64,000 bases of DNA from Loripinus fragilis (GCA_964019695.1 OZ026525.1:66905753-66969752); one strand, 5' to 3'; shown: positions 44,233-54,682, numbered from the stretch's first letter. Notes: generated from the letters alone by a model not told the origin. Made by a program: numbers and translations.

Positions 44233-47200
44233 TTAACGCCTATTGAATTCTTTCATTATAAGAGAAACAAATTTACTCAATTTAGTCAATTTTGAAGGTG
44301 ATTTCGTATTGAACAGTTCTTTGAATTTTAAAACATTTGGGCTTCTATAGTAGTAGGGTCTTATTAGTTGCTTTCTTTGGTCGTCAAAATGTTTGCAGAT
44401 AAGTAAATAATGGAATTCATCGGCGGTGTCCCTTGTATCGCAGAGGGTACATTTTCTTTCGGATATGTCAATACCTTGCCAGCGAAGTGTTTCGACTGGT
44501 AGAAAGTGATTAGCGGTCCGGTATTTGATAAGCGGGATATATTGGTTCTTTGGTAGAATTGTAAGGTATTCTTCCAAGGACGGCTCGTCTTTTATCAGGC
44601 TGTAGTTCTGTCCCTTAGAGGAATGTCTTATTGTATTGTGCCAGTTTTGTTTATGAAGGTCTATTAGAATTTTTTTAACTATATGTTGTGTGTTTTTTGG
44701 AATGCGTTCGTTATGGCTAATCCATATATCATTTCTGCCAACCTCTTGTAATATAGATTGGACGTGCTTGATCCATTTAAATTTATGCGCTCCGATCTGA
44801 AGCATTTTCTGGTAGATGATGCTAACATATTTGGAAGAATAATCTGTAATGATGCGGGCCCAGAAGCCTATGATTCTAGCCTTTATCGTAATGGAAATAG
44901 GGTAGCGACCCAATTCACCGTATAACATGTACATAGGGGTGCTTTTCCTACATTTTGTTATGGTTCTCAAGAATTTGTTATGTATGCGCTCGAACATGTC
45001 GAGGTTTTCATATCCCCAAACGTCGCTTCCGTTAGTAATGATGGGCAGTATGGTACTGTCGAAGAGCTTGAGTTGCAAGTCTAAAGGCAGATTTAGATTG
45101 TAAATCCTTTTATACAGAAGATGCATAGCTTTGTTTGCCTTTTCATAAATTGATTTTCTGGCGTTGAGAAAACTACCGTTATTTGAAAGTAGAACGCCTA
45201 AGTATTTATAGCTTTTGACTATTTCAATGACTGTGTTTTCCATTTTGAAGTGATATTTATTTAGATTTCTTACACCAAATATAACAATTTTAGTTTTATC
45301 ATAATTTATGTTCAATTTCCATATTTTGCAGTAGTCAACAAAATTATTAAGTGTTATTTGGAATTCTTCAGGTGAGTCACAAATTATAGCCGTATCATCT
45401 GCATACAGAAGCACCACAAACTTGATAAAGAAATATACATTTTCTGTATGAAGTTCAAATTCGATCCCCGTATCATTTTTATCTTGTAAAAAGGGTTCCA
45501 GATCATTCAAAAAGATGGAAAAAAGCACCGGGGATAAATTTTCGCCTTGTCTTAACCCAATGAAACTTTCGAAATAGGTGGAATTTGTACCATTTAAAGT
45601 GATGCATGATTTGATATTCTGATATAGATTGTAGATGACCTGGAAAAATTTTCCATTAATTTCAGTTTGAAGCAATTTGTTCCATAATCCCACACGCCAA
45701 ACGCTGTCGAATGCCTTTGAAAAATCGACGAATGCACAAAACAGCTTTTTCTTTTTTAATTTTAGAAGTTCAAAAATCGAGTGCAAAACAAAAATATGGT
45801 CACTCGTAGAATAGTGTTTTCTGAATCCCGCTTGATTTTGCAATAAGATGCTATTGTAGTTTAAGAATTTATTTAAGCGTTCGTTTAGAACGGCTGTAAA
45901 CAGTTTCCCTAGGCAGCTGAGTAGGGTTATTGGCCTGTAGTTCTCAGGATTCATAGGGTCCCCCTTGTTTTTATAAATTGGCATGATCATTCCTTCGACC
46001 CATTTTTCAGGGATGATACCAGTGTTCAATACTAAATTAAATAAGCGGACGTATATGGGTAAAAGCTGGAGTTTAGTGTATTTGATGTATTCGTTTAGCA
46101 CCTCATCGGACCCCGGGGCCTTTGAGTTTTTTAATGTTTGAATGCATTTCAAGATTTCTGCTGGTGTGATAGGTGTGTTCAAGAATTGATCATCATCGTT
46201 TAAATTGATACCATTTAAAATACCATCTATTGCATCATCGTCCTCTGGTATCTGGGCGGAGTTCAGCTCTTGGAAAAAATCATGTAAACTTTCAATCGGG
46301 GGTGTTTTTGTTTTTTTCGATTTATTCAGGCTATTCAAGTATTTCCAATAGTCTTTTGGTGATTTTTTATGCATATTTCGAAGCTTTGTTTGTTGTGCGT
46401 GTTTATATTGGCTAATATATTTGTTCATGGTGGATTTATACAGCTTGCTTGCTTTCAATAATGCGGATTTATTATCTCTATTTTTCTGGATATTATATCG
46501 CTTTCTGGCTTTCATATATGACTTTCGCGCTTTTTCGCAGTTAAAGCCGAACCAGGGTTTGTGATTGTTTTTTGACCCTGTATGAAACTTTGTATTAATT
46601 TTGGTACGTTGGAATGTTTTATCTGCCGATTCATTGAATAAGTCGCATAGTTTATTTGTGATTTCGTTTATATTATGTTGAGTTGCTTCGGAGCCCATCG
46701 ATTCTAGATAAGTGTTTAGGTCTTGCAATTTTGAAGCGTTTATGTTTTCATTAAAAGTAGATGATTTGTGCTGCTCCCATTTGTGTTTGCATTCATGTTT
46801 TTGGTCATTTTGTTGTATGTTATTTTCGAATCCTACCGCTTTTGGTGCGTTTGCAGCGTTTAGATTTAAAGTCATTTGTAGTAGGGAATGACCATCTGAG
46901 TAGATCCTATCTAACTCATGTATTTTGAAGTCAGTTAATATTGTGAAGCCTTTGTTTGATGTTATTGAATAATCAATGACTGATTGGTCGCGAAATGTAA
47001 AATCACCTTTTCTGGCATCTTGGCCATATCTACCGTTAAGCATATACATATTGTTATTTTTGCATATATCTACAAGTTTGTATCCGGAATTATTTGTTTT
47101 TCTGTCCTTTGATACCCTATTGACTTGTATGTTATTATTCAGTAAGTAGGCTTCTTGATCAAAATAGTCTAAGGTTTCCTGATCTAAGTCAAGGTGTTTA

Positions 47201-47832
47201 TCTAGTGAGATATCAGCGCAAGTAAAGTCTCTCATATTGGCAGTTTGGGCATTGAAATCTCCTGTTACAAAGACATACTCAAATTCGCTGCACAGTGACA
47301 TTATTTCCTGTTCAAGCTGTACAAAATCATCTTCATTGTAAAATCTTGAGTTTTGTGGGGGCACATAGCAGACACCAATAATGATATCTTGTTCTAGGTT
47401 TGTATATTCATTGGATAATTTTATCCACGTGGAGTAGTCAGACTGTGATTCTATCTGTGAAACATAGTCTAAGATTTCATTTTTAATGTAAATGCCAATG
47501 CCCCCAGAGTTTCTAAGAACAGGTTGTTTTCTAGGATTACTAATAAAGTGGTAGCCCTGAAGGGAAATAATGTCATGTATGCTTAGCTTTGTCTCTACAG
47601 TGCAAAAAATATGATATTCAGCTATCAAATTATTGAATTCTGGGTAAAAAGCCCTTGTTTTCAGTCCACAAACATTAAGTGTTCCGATTTGAAAATGTTC
47701 TGGCTGTTTGTTTCTGCTCTTACTTTGGTTAATATGTAAATTTGTGGTTTCAGTGTTGGAATGTTCATTCTCGGAGTCTTCATTGACTTTGTTTATATGG
47801 AGATGGTTTTGAGTAGCTTCCCCTGCGCGTTC
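44233..47832 (-). CDS. LINE ORF2: endonuclease and reverse transcriptase
   Basis: This encodes the replicating enzyme of a non-LTR retrotransposon, which nicks target DNA and primes reverse transcription there. The frame is open for 1199 codons directly after the ORF1 stop, with no ATG before the endonuclease start (FQIGTLNVCGLKTRAFYPEF). Counting from 47628 as residue 1, the AP-type endonuclease shows GDFNA at 123-127, DYSIT near 219-223 and SDGHS at 244-248. The RT (about 490-800) shows KAPGSD, PENYRPITLL, FVDFSKAFD, GLRQGENLSP and the catalytic YADD at 742-745. A C-terminal C-x2-C-x9-H-x4-C knuckle lies at 1060-1078. No stop or frameshift was seen, so it looks recently active. The clade is unresolved; it is closest in style to CR1/L2/Jockey-type LINEs. 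Start codon use is unusual (see ORF1). Confidence 0.9.
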   Translation of the reverse strand, partial: ERAGEATQNHLHINKVNEDSENEHSNTETTNLHINQSKSRNKQPEHFQIGTLNVCGLKTRAFYPEFNNLIAEYHIFCTVETKLSIHDIISLQGYHFISNPRKQPVLRNSGGIGIYIKNEILDYVSQIESQSDYSTWIKLSNEYTNLEQDIIIGVCYVPPQNSRFYNEDDFVQLEQEIMSLCSEFEYVFVTGDFNAQTANMRDFTCADISLDKHLDLDQETLDYFDQEAYLLNNNIQVNRVSKDRKTNNSGYKLVDICKNNNMYMLNGRYGQDARKGDFTFRDQSVIDYSITSNKGFTILTDFKIHELDRIYSDGHSLLQMTLNLNAANAPKAVGFENNIQQNDQKHECKHKWEQHKSSTFNENINASKLQDLNTYLESMGSEATQHNINEITNKLCDLFNESADKTFQRTKINTKFHTGSKNNHKPWFGFNCEKARKSYMKARKRYNIQKNRDNKSALLKASKLYKSTMNKYISQYKHAQQTKLRNMHKKSPKDYWKYLNSLNKSKKTKTPPIESLHDFFQELNSAQIPEDDDAIDGILNGINLNDDDQFLNTPITPAEILKCIQTLKNSKAPGSDEVLNEYIKYTKLQLLPIYVRLFNLVLNTGIIPEKWVEGMIMPIYKNKGDPMNPENYRPITLLSCLGKLFTAVLNERLNKFLNYNSILLQNQAGFRKHYSTSDHIFVLHSIFELLKLKKKKLFCAFVDFSKAFDSVWRVGLWNKLLQTEINGKFFQVIYNLYQNIKSCITLNGTNSTYFESFIGLRQGENLSPVLFSIFLNDLEPFLQDKNDTGIEFELHTENVYFFIKFVVLLYADDTAIICDSPEEFQITLNNFVDYCKIWKLNINYDKTKIVIFGVRNLNKYHFKMENTVIEIVKSYKYLGVLLSNNGSFLNARKSIYEKANKAMHLLYKRIYNLNLPLDLQLKLFDSTILPIITNGSDVWGYENLDMFERIHNKFLRTITKCRKSTPMYMLYGELGRYPISITIKARIIGFWARIITDYSSKYVSIIYQKMLQIGAHKFKWIKHVQSILQEVGRNDIWISHNERIPKNTQHIVKKILIDLHKQNWHNTIRHSSKGQNYSLIKDEPSLEEYLTILPKNQYIPLIKYRTANHFLPVETLRWQGIDISERKCTLCDTRDTADEFHYLLICKHFDDQRKQLIRPYYYRSPNVLKFKELFNTKSPSKLTKLSKFVSLIMKEFNRR

Positions 47833-49374
47833 CTAATTCTGTTGATTCTGACCTGTCATTTGACCTGTATCAGGCCCCGTTTTGTCTTTCATACCTTCAC
47901 TGTTTGGTTGTGTCAAATGCACTGTGTGTTTCTCTAGGCGTTTCATTTCTCTGTCATAATCAGATATTGGTTCGATTATTTTGTCAGGTTTACACTGGTT
48001 CACAGATGGTTTAGGGTTAACTTTTTCAGTTATTGGTGCTTTGTTGGGTATTTTTGTGCTATCTTCCTTTTTGCTTTCTCTCTTTTCTGCGTTTTGTACA
48101 GCTCTTTGTAAAAGTTCATCGCGTATGTATGATTCAAGCCTATCAGTAGTGCTTTTCTTCGAGAGGGACCTAGAATTATGCCTAGATCCAGGCATTGACT
48201 TTGACACAGCTCTACCTCTAGAATTCGAACTCGACCTTGACCTTGAACGTGAGTTTGATCTTGATCTTGATCTCAGGCTTGTCATGGAAACAACTTCAGA
48301 CACATTATCATCATCTGCTTGTAATTCGACAGCATCGAATTTTGGATCATTTGAACAACGAGCACTAGCTGTCGCATCATCATTAAATTCATGTTTTTCA
48401 CCAGGATCTGATAGATGTGTGTCAGTGATGACATCCCGCTCCCTAGAGCCTTTTAATACTTTTCTCCATTCGGGGAATTGGTCGGCTATAACCCTACCGT
48501 TCACAATCAGTTTTGCTGGGTATCCGATGTATACGCTACCATTTGGGTTGTCCGCCCTTGCCTTTTTGAATGTTGGCCACAAGGTACTTCTGGCGCTGAT
48601 TATTTCTTTCGGGTAGTCCCTGTTTATCCCGAAATTTGTATTTTTGAGTTTTTTTGCGTTTGCAAGGATTAGCTCAACGTCTTCATAATCCCGGAAATTA
48701 ACTATAATGGGCCGGGGCTGGGTTGTTATTTTCCCACCATGACCATGACTTCTACGCACTCTATTCAGGCTCCCTATTCTGTGTGCCCGCTGAATATAAA
48801 GGTTGGGGTTCAGCTCAAGATTTCTACCAAGAAAATTTCTAATTATTTGCTCACAGTCGTCATTTTCCACATTTTCTGGGTGACCTCTAAAGATTAGGTT
48901 ATGGCGGCGACTTCTTGCTTCCATATCGATGCTCTTATATTCAAGAAGCCTTAAACGCGTATCATGGCTCGCATTGTTGGATTCGAGTATTGTAACTCTG
49001 CTTTCTACTTTCTGAACTCTGCTCCCTAAAGACCCAATGTTGGTTATAGCGTCAAACATAGTTACTAGTTTTCCATCTGTGGTGAGATTCCTAAAATTGT
49101 CCCTGCTCATAATTTCATACTTTGCCCCTTGGTCGCTAACACTTGGCTCAGGATTTACAAACTGTCCAGGCTGATCATGGCCCCCATCTGTTGACCGTCT
49201 CATCCGTTTATATCTGCCCTTATTCATATTATCTCTATCAACTAACTGCCACGTATCGCCCTCACTATCCGAATGCAGCGCATGGTACCTGTTTTCGTAT
49301 GTGCCAGTACGCGTCCTTGGTCCTGCACCTCTACCACCTCGAAAATTCTGCATACGACCTCTCGCTCCAAACAT
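47833..49374 (-). CDS. LINE ORF1: RNA-binding protein with RS-rich tract
   Basis: The 513-residue ORF1 protein would bind LINE RNA in a ribonucleoprotein particle. From the N-terminus: an Arg/Gly-rich segment (residues 2-23), a heptad-like coiled-coil region (about 105-150), an RRM-like domain beginning ARSRRHNLIFRGHPENVE with RAHRIG (196-201) and RPIIVNFRDYEDVELI (221-236), and a C-terminal domain (FGINRDYPKEI through YPAKLIVNGRVIADQFPEW, about 248-303). An unusual Arg-Ser tract follows (368-408, RSRSRSNSRSRSRSSSNSRG). The tail is charged and Lys/Pro-rich. The RRM/CTD arrangement resembles L1-type ORF1. The start ATG at 49374 is preceded by a leader with no long frame. It ends in TAG, and ORF2 continues in the same frame with no intervening stop. 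Confidence 0.85.
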   Translation of the reverse strand: MFGARGRMQNFRGGRGAGPRTRTGTYENRYHALHSDSEGDTWQLVDRDNMNKGRYKRMRRSTDGGHDQPGQFVNPEPSVSDQGAKYEIMSRDNFRNLTTDGKLVTMFDAITNIGSLGSRVQKVESRVTILESNNASHDTRLRLLEYKSIDMEARSRRHNLIFRGHPENVENDDCEQIIRNFLGRNLELNPNLYIQRAHRIGSLNRVRRSHGHGGKITTQPRPIIVNFRDYEDVELILANAKKLKNTNFGINRDYPKEIISARSTLWPTFKKARADNPNGSVYIGYPAKLIVNGRVIADQFPEWRKVLKGSRERDVITDTHLSDPGEKHEFNDDATASARCSNDPKFDAVELQADDDNVSEVVSMTSLRSRSRSNSRSRSRSSSNSRGRAVSKSMPGSRHNSRSLSKKSTTDRLESYIRDELLQRAVQNAEKRESKKEDSTKIPNKAPITEKVNPKPSVNQCKPDKIIEPISDYDREMKRLEKHTVHLTQPNSEGMKDKTGPDTGQMTGQNQQN

Positions 49375-50220
49375 TTCTACCGTTTTCTAATACTGGTACA
49401 ACTAAAAGAGTTTCTGATACTTCAATAAATGTCACTACCAACGGTTTAGAGTCTCTCCTGTTGTAAATTCTAAATTCGCCACGTCAACGTTTCAAAAAAA
49501 CATGCCACCATGAATCAAGGCCTGTAACTCTCTCTTTGACCTTACACACACCCCTGACCCTGGGTCAGGTTGAAGTCAGATATCGAAATTGTACAGATAA
49601 GTTTTTTTTATTATTGAACTGACCAATGAAAACTAGTTGATATGTTTTTTAAGTTTGATCTGCATGCTACCCAATCTACTTAGGGTTTTGAGAAATGGGA
49701 TTTATGTTTTGTGAAGTATATTTTTTTTTTCTAAAATAACCCTTCCCAGGGGATATAAATTTGACAAATTTGACTGGTTTGACTTCAGTTTTGCCAGGCG
49801 AAACATCCGATTCTCGGAATTTCGGTTTTTAAAATCGAGAATAACTGTAAGATTGGCTTATGGTGGGTTTAGGCTCAGACAAGAGTGTGGCTTGCTTTAT
49901 TTGTCATAGATAAAGGATTGAGTCGGTATTCCGACTGCTCTTTTTTGCATTTGTTCTTTTTTTCTTCATCCCTCTGTCGGTTAAAAGGACTATTAATCTG
50001 GTGGTTGGACCGTTAGTTCAATCTGGGTTTACAATCAAGTCATCTACCATCACTATTCCGACACAAATGCTTGCGGCGAGAGCGCCGCAAGCAAAAAAGG
50101 CTGACGTGTATCGTCTATAAAAGTAAATATAGGTCTATTTTTTATTCTAAGGTTTTGTGACTTTCTCTGTGCTCTACGCGGGCACAGAAAGTTTCGTCAG
50201 GGCGTGAGGGGGTTGGAAAG
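49375..50220 (-). other. Probable LINE 5' untranslated region and upstream sequence
   Basis: Minus-strand leader of ORF1. It has GACCCAGGGTCAGGGGTGTG near 49550 and no long open frame. The exact 5' boundary of the LINE could not be placed; a hAT-like MITE begins at 50294. Confidence 0.4.
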
Positions 50221-50293
50221 AATAGTGTTCAGGTTCAGAGTGTTTTGTTTACATCGTCTTACTAGTATTTTACAGAGGGGAGAGGAGGTCCCC

Positions 50294-50768
50294 CAGGGGG
50301 GGGGGGGTACTCTGATATTTTCATACATACGTAGGCTCGAGTCATTTTTTTTGGGTTCAAAATTTTGAATTTCAATATTTTTTGGGGTTTTCAGAAAAAT
50401 GAATATAAATATTTTTTGGGGTATGAAGATTTTGTGGACTTTTTTTTTTTTTTTTTTTTTTTGGGGGGGGGGTCATCACAAAATTAGACTATATTTCGGG
50501 GTTATTTCCATGCATTTTAGGGTCTTTTCTTAAGGTCATTGTACAGAATGGGGATATTTTTTTGGGTTGCTAAAATTTACAATATTTTTTGGGGTGCTTG
50601 AAATTCATGATATTTTTGGGGGGTGAAGGTTAGATACAGAGAAAAAAACGTTCAAGTTTCATAAGCTAACGTATACAAGACGAAGTGACAGATGACATAT
50701 TTGAATGAGTAACGTGAGAGGATCCGAGCCTACGTATGTAGAAAAATTAAGAGTCCCCCCCCCCCCTG
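50294..50768. mobile_element. hAT-like G-capped MITE carrying a captured 83-bp filler
   Basis: Ends CAGGGGGGGGGGGG and CCCCCCTG with inner TACTCTGATATTTTCATACA and its complement (CGTATGTAGAAAAATTAAGA). The body matches 20584-20941. A 24-base T run sits at about 50439-50462. Between TAGATA and GGATCCGAGCC, where sister copies read AGATGCTGGG directly into the right end, 83 extra bases are present (50637-50719). Confidence 0.75.
50637..50719 (+). repeat. 83-bp insert, copy of 39456-39538
   Basis: 82 of 83 positions are identical to 39456-39538, in the same orientation. It is absent at the equivalent place in the related elements at 20584 and 31047, so the copy here is the derived one. Confidence 0.9.
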
Positions 50769-50943
50769 AGGAGCTTCGTAATTTTTCAGAGGGTGATCTC
50801 CTACAGTTTTCTCATTTTCTAACAGGGGGGTGGAGGTCCGGACCCCAGTCCCTGTTAGATAATTAAATATTTAAATAATAATGGATTCATACGGTTTATT
50901 ATGCAAATTACTAGTGTGCGGTATTTTATTTTATTTTATCACG

Positions 50944-51219
50944 TCATGTCGATTTCAATACGTCATCAGTCAAAACAACAGCTGATCTTTCGGAGAAGGA
51001 CGATGAAATAACCAAATGGACACTGAACGTTTTACCGATATTGTTTACTCGTTTTGATTTGGTTTCTATTTTATGCAGACTTTGTTCCAGTATGTATCCA
51101 TGCATTTTTGATCTCTTTGGCCATCTTAACAACTTATAGATCTTCATTGGGCGTCTTTTTCGAGCATTTTTTTTGGTTTCATCGGTTCGAGTCGATGAAA
51201 AAACAACATTGGCGGCCAT
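50944..51219 (-). pseudogene. 91-residue basic frame inside the right large TIR
   Basis: The open frame begins MAANVVFSSTRTDETKKNAR and is rich in Lys and Arg. It starts about 195 bp inside the TIR end at 51413. The equivalent place inside the 35018 TIR end holds a short frame starting MAADIAFVHPGRQRNGKNVR, stopped after 27 residues. Shared position and similar first residues suggest both are the 5' end of a transposon-encoded protein. I do not recognise a domain; a Harbinger-type accessory protein is one guess. Confidence 0.35.
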
Positions 51220-51229
51220 CTTTATTTCC

Positions 51230-51413
51230 GCTAATGACGGTTTAAAACTACCCCTGGACCATCGTTAACTTTAATGACAAACTCTCTGATTTAACGACAA
51301 ACATTCGTCGTTAAAAGTTTAGTACAACCGGGTTTAATGACGACTTAATTAATGATGGTTTAATGATGGTTTAATTTGTTATTAAATATTGATACAATCG
51401 GATCCAGGTAGCT
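51230..51413. repeat. Right terminus of the second large TIR pair
   Basis: TTTAATGATGGTTTAATTTG and TTGATACAATCGGATCCAGG T form the end, complementary to 35205. Internal repeats of TTAATGATGG and AACGACAAA-like motifs match the style of the left end. Confidence 0.5.
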
Positions 51414-53149
51414 AAAATAAATAAAAATGTTTATTGCGTAAATCAATTTGCTTTCATTTGGTACTATTTTCATAATTGTAGCTTCTGTAGTTTTGCGGCA
51501 ATATTTTTTGCAAAAAGCTGGAAATAGATTGATTTAAATGGCGACGTCACAAGTTGGTGAATAATTATGTCCGGTGAATGCAGATGTCAAATATAATTGT
51601 CACACACACACACACACACTGCAAATAGCCTATCCATTTTGTAGCAGGAATTATTTTTATGCAACCTGGCACATTAATCATTGGTGCTGAAATTCATATC
51701 AGTCCGACAGTGTGCATTTGCACAAGCTGATCTGGATCAACAGATTCAGCACATTGCTCTTCAATTACTGAAATCTTAAAACATTTTTTACGCATCAAGT
51801 TTTTTATTTGGGGAAGACTAAACCACCACGCTGATAGGCCAGTAGCTGTCTAGTGATGCTGCAGGTCTAATCTCGGGTCTAGCGAGCAGCGAAGGTTCGG
51901 GCGAGAATACGCATTCGGCAGTCTTTATCTGAGCCTTAGCTGCAAGCTGTTGCAATAAGTATCAAACTGGCTCATGTCATGCTGGGATGTCATGTAAGAT
52001 GGGTCTTTGTAAGTGATTATTTCGCCGACAAATTTCGAGTCTTGATTCTCAAAATATCCGGCGGCTCAGAATCGTAGGTGCCGTGCATTTTCTTAATTAA
52101 AACATCACAGTGTTGTTTTAAAGAAAGCGCGCATTTGTATATAACATGGCTGTCACTAGGATAAATAAATAATAAAGAGCGATACGCAAACTGATTGTGG
52201 TAATGGTAGAAACGTTTGCTAATTGCTGAACGTAGCAAGTGTGCGCTTGCCAAATAACGTGCATCGCAATTAAAATTTATTTACGTCATTTAAAGTCACT
52301 TTTTCTACTGATGACGTCGTACCTCCACAAGCCCCAAAATCTCAGAACGCGTCACATATACGGAAAGCGTTGCGGACCAGACTGATCATTTCGCCGATGT
52401 TTTCGTTCGCGAAAACGTTGCGTGCGGTTATGACGTTGTGACGACGTTATGACGTTCGAAAATACACAGCCGACGCCATTTTGATAAGAGAAATCCAGTG
52501 TAAGAAAATGGACATTTAATGTTAAGCAGCGTTCTCCGTGCGAATCGGGTTGGAATAAGTTAAAATATGCAAGAATAAATGTCACACAGTCATGTTTGTT
52601 TCATTGCATTAATACTTGCCGGGTTCCTCGGAAGATGTTTGAACACTCGGGCTATCGGCCTCGTATTCAAACAGCATTCTCGGGACCCGGCAATTGTAAA
52701 TGCAAGAAAAAACATGTGTGATCCCTATAGTGGTTTATCGATTTTATTGCACGGTGTTATTTCACTCCCAGACGCGACGTCATATGATAAATGTATTTTC
52801 AGTCAGAGTGGAAAACAATGTAGATTCTGTTCTTATTATATACCTATAAATGATACGACTTTAGAACCGTCTGTTTTCTGACCATCTGATACAGAAAGCC
52901 GGATCAACGAACTGAGGATCACTATCCTTTAAAACGAGGCTAACATCGGTTACCTTCTTTTGCGGCGACCTTACGTAAAGTAATTTTCAAGCATAGAACC
53001 AGAGACAGAAAACATGATGACGTAACGTCATATTATATAACGTGAAAGTGACAAAACGTGGTGCTAACGTTCCCGCAATTTTTCTGGTTTAAAGACCAAA
53101 ACAATTTATAAAATCAAAATAATGTCAGAAAAAGATATATAATAAACAT
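51414..53149. other. Unannotated, with a short (CA)n
   Basis: No gene recognised; (CA)10 lies at about 51600-51620. Open frames of 77 to 100 codons between 52017 and 52881 have no identifiable domain or conserved neighbour. Confidence 0.4.
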
Positions 53150-53312
53150 ATTATTATAAAAGTAACTTGATCTGGCGTACAGTATCACGTCTCGTGGATA
53201 AGACCATACCATTGGATCACCCTCGACGCTTCGCGTCTCGGGTGATCCGATGTTATGACCTCATCCACTCGACGTGATACAGTACGCTAGATCAAGTTAC
53301 TATTATAATAAT
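53150..53312. repeat. Palindromic MITE, 163 bp
   Basis: ATTATTATAAAAGTAACTTG through GATCTGGCGTACAGTATCAC is mirrored by GTGATACAGTACGCTAGATC through AAGTTACTATTATAATAAT. The centre is CGACGCTTCGCGTC. Hairpin over nearly its whole length. Confidence 0.8.
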
Positions 53313-53544
53313 GTGTATATATCATGTATATACATGTAGCTTAATCCAAGTTCGGATGGTTTTTGATCTTAAGTGTTTTCAAAAGAGGATAATTGTTGGC
53401 TCGGCAGGGCATTGGTTAAGGTCATGAACATAGCATCCATTAAAGGATTGTATTACACCTTTAAGCAAGTCAAATTCAAGCGACACAATCCATTTATTTC
53501 TATGAGCAGCTTAGTAATTACCCAGCCATTATACAGTGTTGGGC

Positions 53545-53625
53545 CACCAGCGGCCCGCCAGCAAAACGCCATTCGCATGGCGTTTCGCTGGATGGCCGAT
53601 GGTAGCCCGCTTCTGGATGTTCACT
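53545..53625 (+). mobile_element. Core of a CATGCGCGGATC-family MITE
   Basis: TGTTGGGCCACCAGCGG, CCAGCAAAACGCCATTCGCA TGGCGTTTCGCTGG and GCCGATGGTAGCCCGCTT match the central palindrome region of 43516-43840. The outer parts are not recognisable. Confidence 0.45.
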
Positions 53626-54049
53626 GGGTAGCAGATATGAACCCAAATTACTCAATGCGAGTTATTTGATGGTTGGAGGACTGTCTTTTGTCGTCAACAC
53701 TTTCTTCATACAACATCTTCTAAACTACTGGCTGATTTTTGACCAATCCTGACAGGAAATATTCTTTTATGGCCCACAGGTTTAGATAAACATTTTTTTT
53801 AGCGTACAGTTATTGTAAATATTTTCTTACCCATCCGTTTTAACATATGTTTTGGGAGCTTAAAGAACCACCTCATTGAGTCGGTTCTTTTAAGTACCCA
53901 CAACATATGTTTAGGTTGAGAAATAAGAATAATTTTTGTACGCACCCTTAACCTTAACTAAAGGCATGTGGCCCCTTTTGATAACTTTTCAAATAGTTCC
54001 ACTCTGTTATAGTCAAATGAGACAATAATAGATTTTCAGATTAAAATAT

Positions 54050-54400
54050 TTGATAATCTTCTTGTCTGAAACCACACGACCTGGAGTATGGATCATCACC
54101 TAGTTATCCTCTACCAATTTTGCTTTAAACGATGCACTATAGTTTACCCTCCCCAGTTGTCACACTTTTAAATATACGAAAACAACAACATCAATCTTCT
54201 TGTCTGAAACCACAAGACCAGAGGTATGGAGCATCACCTAGTTGTCCTTTACCAAGTTTGCTTAAATACCACAGCTTACCCGCCCCAGTTGTGACACTTT
54301 CAAATTGGCTAACACCAATCTTCTTGTCTGAAATCACAATTACTGGAGCCTTGATATTTGGAATGTTGCATCGCCTAATGCCCTCTACCAAATGAGTTCA
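54050..54400 (+). repeat. Three tandem units of about 135 bp
   Basis: The start AATCTTCTTGTCTGAAA recurs at about 54055, 54194 and 54319, followed by ACCACAAGACC, ATGGATCATCACCTAGTT-like and CTCCCCAGTTGTCACACTTT-like text. The third unit diverges midway. Unit function unknown. Confidence 0.65.
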
Positions 54401-54434
54401 AATTATTGCCCTAGGGCCAAAAGAAAATGCCCCA

Positions 54435-54682
54435 CATGCGCGGATTCAAAGGGGACAGGGAGTCCGGAACCCCCATGAAAAATCACAAAATATAGGGTTT
54501 CAAAGCAATTCAGGTCCAGATCTCCTGAAAATCAGCATTCAATGATGGGCCATTAACAGCACGCCAGCGAAACGCCATTAAAATGACGTTTCGCTGGCGG
54601 GCCGATGATGGCCTGTTTATAGTGATATTTGGATCCTCTCTCCCCTCATCAGTTAAAAAAAACAAATCTGGATCCGCGCGTG
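54435..54682 (+). mobile_element. CATGCGCGGATC-family MITE, internally deleted
   Basis: Ends CATGCGCGGATTCAAAGG and AATCTGGATCCGCGCGTG. The central palindrome CGAAACGCCATTAAAATGAC GTTTCG is kept. It lacks part of the stretch before the central palindrome and the filler before the right end, giving 248 bp. Confidence 0.75.

Noticed and set aside
47981..48616. Plus-strand frame of 211 residues
   Set aside because: It is antisense to LINE ORF1, and its repetitive DLDLELD composition mirrors the RS codons on the opposite strand.
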